Source: Solanum dulcamara
Taxonomy: Eukaryota > Streptophyta > Magnoliopsida > Solanales > Solanaceae
Length of the DNA: 64,000 bases
Direction of reading: 5' to 3'
Assembly (NCBI RefSeq): GCF_947179165.1
Contig: NC_077245.1
Location: 37,751,286 to 37,815,285, forward strand
In this document: one piece after another, positions 61,120 to 64,000 of the stretch
Layout of the letters: every line of letters begins with the position of its first letter
Position numbering within the stretch: the stretch's first letter is position 1
Notes under the pieces: generated by a model
What the model saw: only the letters and a program-made list of their open reading frames with translations
What the model was told of the DNA's origin: nothing
Databases searched by the model: none
Program-made: the position numbers and the translations under genes

Positions 61120-63390
61120 AGTATGTAAAACATAACATAATACAACTGGAAGCATATCTGAAGTAGAGAAACAGGGGATAAACTATCAAAATTGGAAACT
61201 AGTACCTGTACTCTGTGAGTCATAAAAACATGCATGCTCAAATTTTCAATATAGCCTGCCCCATCAGTGGTCTGGTGAATCATATATGTAGTATCAGTAT
61301 CAGGCCCTGTGCCATAGCCACCTTATTGTATCATCATCATATATATATATATACGTACTCGGCCCTCTAGTGAAGGACTCGATGGATAATGTAGTGAATT
61401 GCACGAATCTGATAACCGGCCCGGGACTCGGAGAAGAAGTGTTACAGTATACACGAGTAGAGTAGTGAGAAACCAAATACAGTTTAAATCATTATCCGAG
61501 ACTCAACTATATAAGAGAAATAAGTTATTGTTTAAGAATCCGAGTAACATTATAGTCATTCTAGCTGCCCTCTAAGTACCATTAGGGGCTACATTAATTA
61601 CATCTCGAGGTTCCTAGACATATACCAAAGTAGGACTATTCACCTAAGAACTCCAGAGTATTCGTCTTCGAATAATTTTATGACTAGGAGTCTGTATATT
61701 CATTAAGTCCTCAGTGTATAAAAGATTCAAGGAAATTAGATTAACTATCATACAAGCTTTAACATTCAGAATTGAATAAGGAGAATTCAAGAATGGAGTT
61801 ACTTTAGCCGTTATATCACTGCTTACTTACCTCTATGACATGCCAAAAGAAGAGAAGGGACAAGTTTCACATACCTCTTATGGACTTTCCTTAGTCGTGT
61901 TTACGTCGTCATCCTCCATATCTATTTAACACGGAAATGAGGCGAGTATTAACAACCTTAGATTTTTCAGCAACTTAGGCTACCCACTAGTATTCATAGC
62001 ATTTATGCCCTCGCTTGCCTTCTCTACTAGCTCCTTAACTAATTAAGGTGTTAACGGAAATCGAATAGCACCTCCCCTATAATGTGCCCTATCCGAATTT
62101 CCCAACCATGTTCTTAACACCTGCATCCAACCAACAATACAAGTAGCAGCTCATATATATATAACATGGAAACATTACACAATATAAACACCAAACGACT
62201 CGCCCGAAGTTACGATACCAAAAGAGGGTTTCTAGTTTCTATTTTGCGAAACCTTTAACCGTACGAAGTGGGGGGTCATGTGGATGTAAACAGAAGATCC
62301 CCCACCTCATTTATAGCACTCTTAGACCCTGAAACATGCCACAACACAACCAGCAGCAACCCCCACGCGCACAACACCTTACTTCGACAACTATTTAACT
62401 ATAGCGATTCCAAATTCGTTTATTTCAACGCCAAACTTTTCAAACCTTTTACCCAACTTCAATCAGCCCCTAAGGTGTTTAATACACCCTAATGTAACAT
62501 CATAAACTTCAAATTAGAGGGAAATAACTTACCTTTCCCAAAATTGGCTAGAACTCGCCGAAATCGCGCCTCAAAATTCTTTTTAGCGTGCTGAATCGTC
62601 GTGGCAGCTTGCTATCCGTTTTTTGGATGCACCAAACTCTAATTTTATTCTACTAATACTTCCATATCATCATGGTATACTCTATATAATTAATTTACGG
62701 AACGAAATCGGGCCTTACCTTATTTTTCTCCCAAGTCGTCGCAATTTTCTCCTTAGCTCTAGGGTTTGTTTTCTCTTATTTTGGCTGAAATTTGAGGAAC
62801 AAACTGAAGTATGTGATTCATATACATACATATATGTGGCTGTAGGGTGTGACACGTGTCATCCCCAAGAGGTGACATGTGTCCAGCCCCTATTGGGCCA
62901 TCTTATCTACATGCTGAAGGAGGGGCTACCACGTGGCAGTGGGGACCACCTCCCCAAAGCAGGTGGGGCACTACTTGACCCCAAGCAGGTGGGTCACCTT
63001 CTTGCTTAGGTGGTGCCATGTGTCACCCTCCCATTAGCTGCCCAACACAATTTTTTTCCTCCTCGTGGGTTCGTAATCTCGTTCGTAATCTCATCTCACT
63101 TTAAGAGCCCATGAAACCCTTGCTACGTAAGCTTGGTATGTAATCAAGTAACTCACGTATGTAAGATTTCTAAATTAGTAATTTACGTAGATAAGTCGAG
63201 TCCTACAACTCCTTACTTGGCCTCCAACTCCTTCCGACTTCTCTTGACCCTATTTCCCACCTTCCCTACCATGGGGTGTTACATTCTCCCTTGTTAGAGT
63301 TGTTCAATAGGTTCGTAACTTAAGTGACTCACATACTAGCTTCTATGTAACTTAAGGAACCTTTCGAGTTCAAAGATGTGGGGTGTAACA

Positions 63391-63426
63391 TCCTTCCCCC
63401 CTTTAGAACATTCGTCCCCGAATGTT
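63391..63426 (-). other. D polypurine tract and hairpin
   Basis: Plus strand TCCTTCCCCCCTTT, then AACATTCG/CGAATGTT, as in I. Confidence 0.85.
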
Positions 63427-63479
63427 AACTACAACTTCCCTTAAGACTATATATAGATTATAGAAAGGTTCCTTTCTTT

Positions 63480-64000
63480 TATGATATCACATACTTTTCC
63501 ATCTATATTATTAGCATACGAGTGCTCAAGAGTTGGAGTTACCTGTAGACACCAGAAATAGGTACGAATACTTGTGTTTCATGTTCTCTTTAGTTTCCCC
63601 GGTCATCCTCTTTCTGGTTTCCATTTTTCCACCGTATCTTAACAGAAGACACGTCTTTAGTCTACAATCTTCCAGTTTGCCAATCTAAGATGGCGATAGG
63701 TTTTTTCTCACAGGATTTCATTTCCTGGACCTCATCTATGTGATATACTCTGGGTGGCTCGTCAGTATCTTTGCGAAGCATTCCTATCTGAGGGACTGGG
63801 CGTATAATTTCCAAATGAGGTGGTAAGCTCAACTTACCATCCACATTGCCCACCTTATGAGTAACTTGATATAGTTTAATATATTTCAGGTTAAATTTCC
63901 TTTTCTAGGTGACTCCGTTATGAACGTCCAATCATCGATCTGAACTCTGTATGTCGATGTCGATCATCTGTATCATTTCTGTAGGACTCTGGGTCGTTAG
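63480..64000 (-). pseudogene. Degraded integrase C-terminus of D
   Basis: 63662-63853 on the minus strand reads KLSLPPHLEIIRPVPQIGML and KKPIAILDWQTGRL, close to element I at 19428-19772. Neighbouring parts are in other frames. Continues beyond the window. Confidence 0.75.

Larger units (their letters stand above)
60596..64000 (-). mobile_element. D: gypsy element of the A/I family, right end outside window
   Basis: 3' LTR 60596-63390 (2795 bp, plus strand TGTCACGACCC...GGGGTGTAACA), reversed PPT 63391-63404, hairpin 63407-63426, then the 3' part of the internal region to the window end. It is inserted in the H 3' LTR; the five bases to the left are ATTTG, so a matching ATTTG is expected beyond the window. 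Whether it has a 5S segment cannot be seen, as that part lies beyond 64000. Confidence 0.88.

Overview
The window is plant nuclear DNA made almost entirely of nested LTR retrotransposons. I found no intact cellular gene. The elements have a PBS matching the 3' end of plant initiator tRNA-Met, TG...CA LTRs of about 2.8-3.9 kb, 5-bp target duplications, and pol remnants of the Ty3/Gypsy Tekay/Del chromovirus type. The LTR and PPT style suggests a large Solanaceae genome; this is an inference from memory of such repeats, not a database result.

Layout, using my own labels. E1 (LTR end, 1-2275, +) is inserted in the 5' LTR of A (+, 2276-12569). A sits in an LTR of F (+, to 14856). F interrupts the gag of K (-, 14857-15936). 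The LTR of K (15937-16272 and 26097-28605, -) is interrupted by I (-, 16273-26091, target duplication CAACC). On its far side the same LTR adjoins the PPT and integrase of G (-, 28606-30007), which ends in a partial LTR (30008-30800), so K and G share one LTR. An unassigned AT-rich stretch follows (30801-31533). Host element H (+) then runs to the end of the window in pieces. Its 5' LTR (31534-33675, 45053-45791) holds B (+, 33676-45047, target duplication TATTC). Its gag-pol (45792-49494, 59141-60426) holds C (+, 49495-59135). Its 3' LTR (60427-60595) is cut by D (-, 60596 to beyond 64000).

A, B, C and I look like non-autonomous relatives of the K/G type. They share its PBS, leader, PPT and integrase C-terminal traces, but their internal regions are only about 3.4-3.9 kb and hold no working gag or RT. 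The LTR pairs of A and B are nearly identical (about 1% and 0.4% different by eye), so these elements moved recently although their coding parts were already dead. That implies proteins supplied in trans.

The most unusual content is a 5S rRNA-derived segment inside the internal region of each of these four elements. It is antisense to the element in A and I, and sense in B and C, with different shared changes and end points. This suggests two separate captures. All LTRs also carry a conserved run of three small hairpins and a hairpin close to the LTR 3' end. Both show compensatory changes between copies, which suggests a structured RNA or DNA element.
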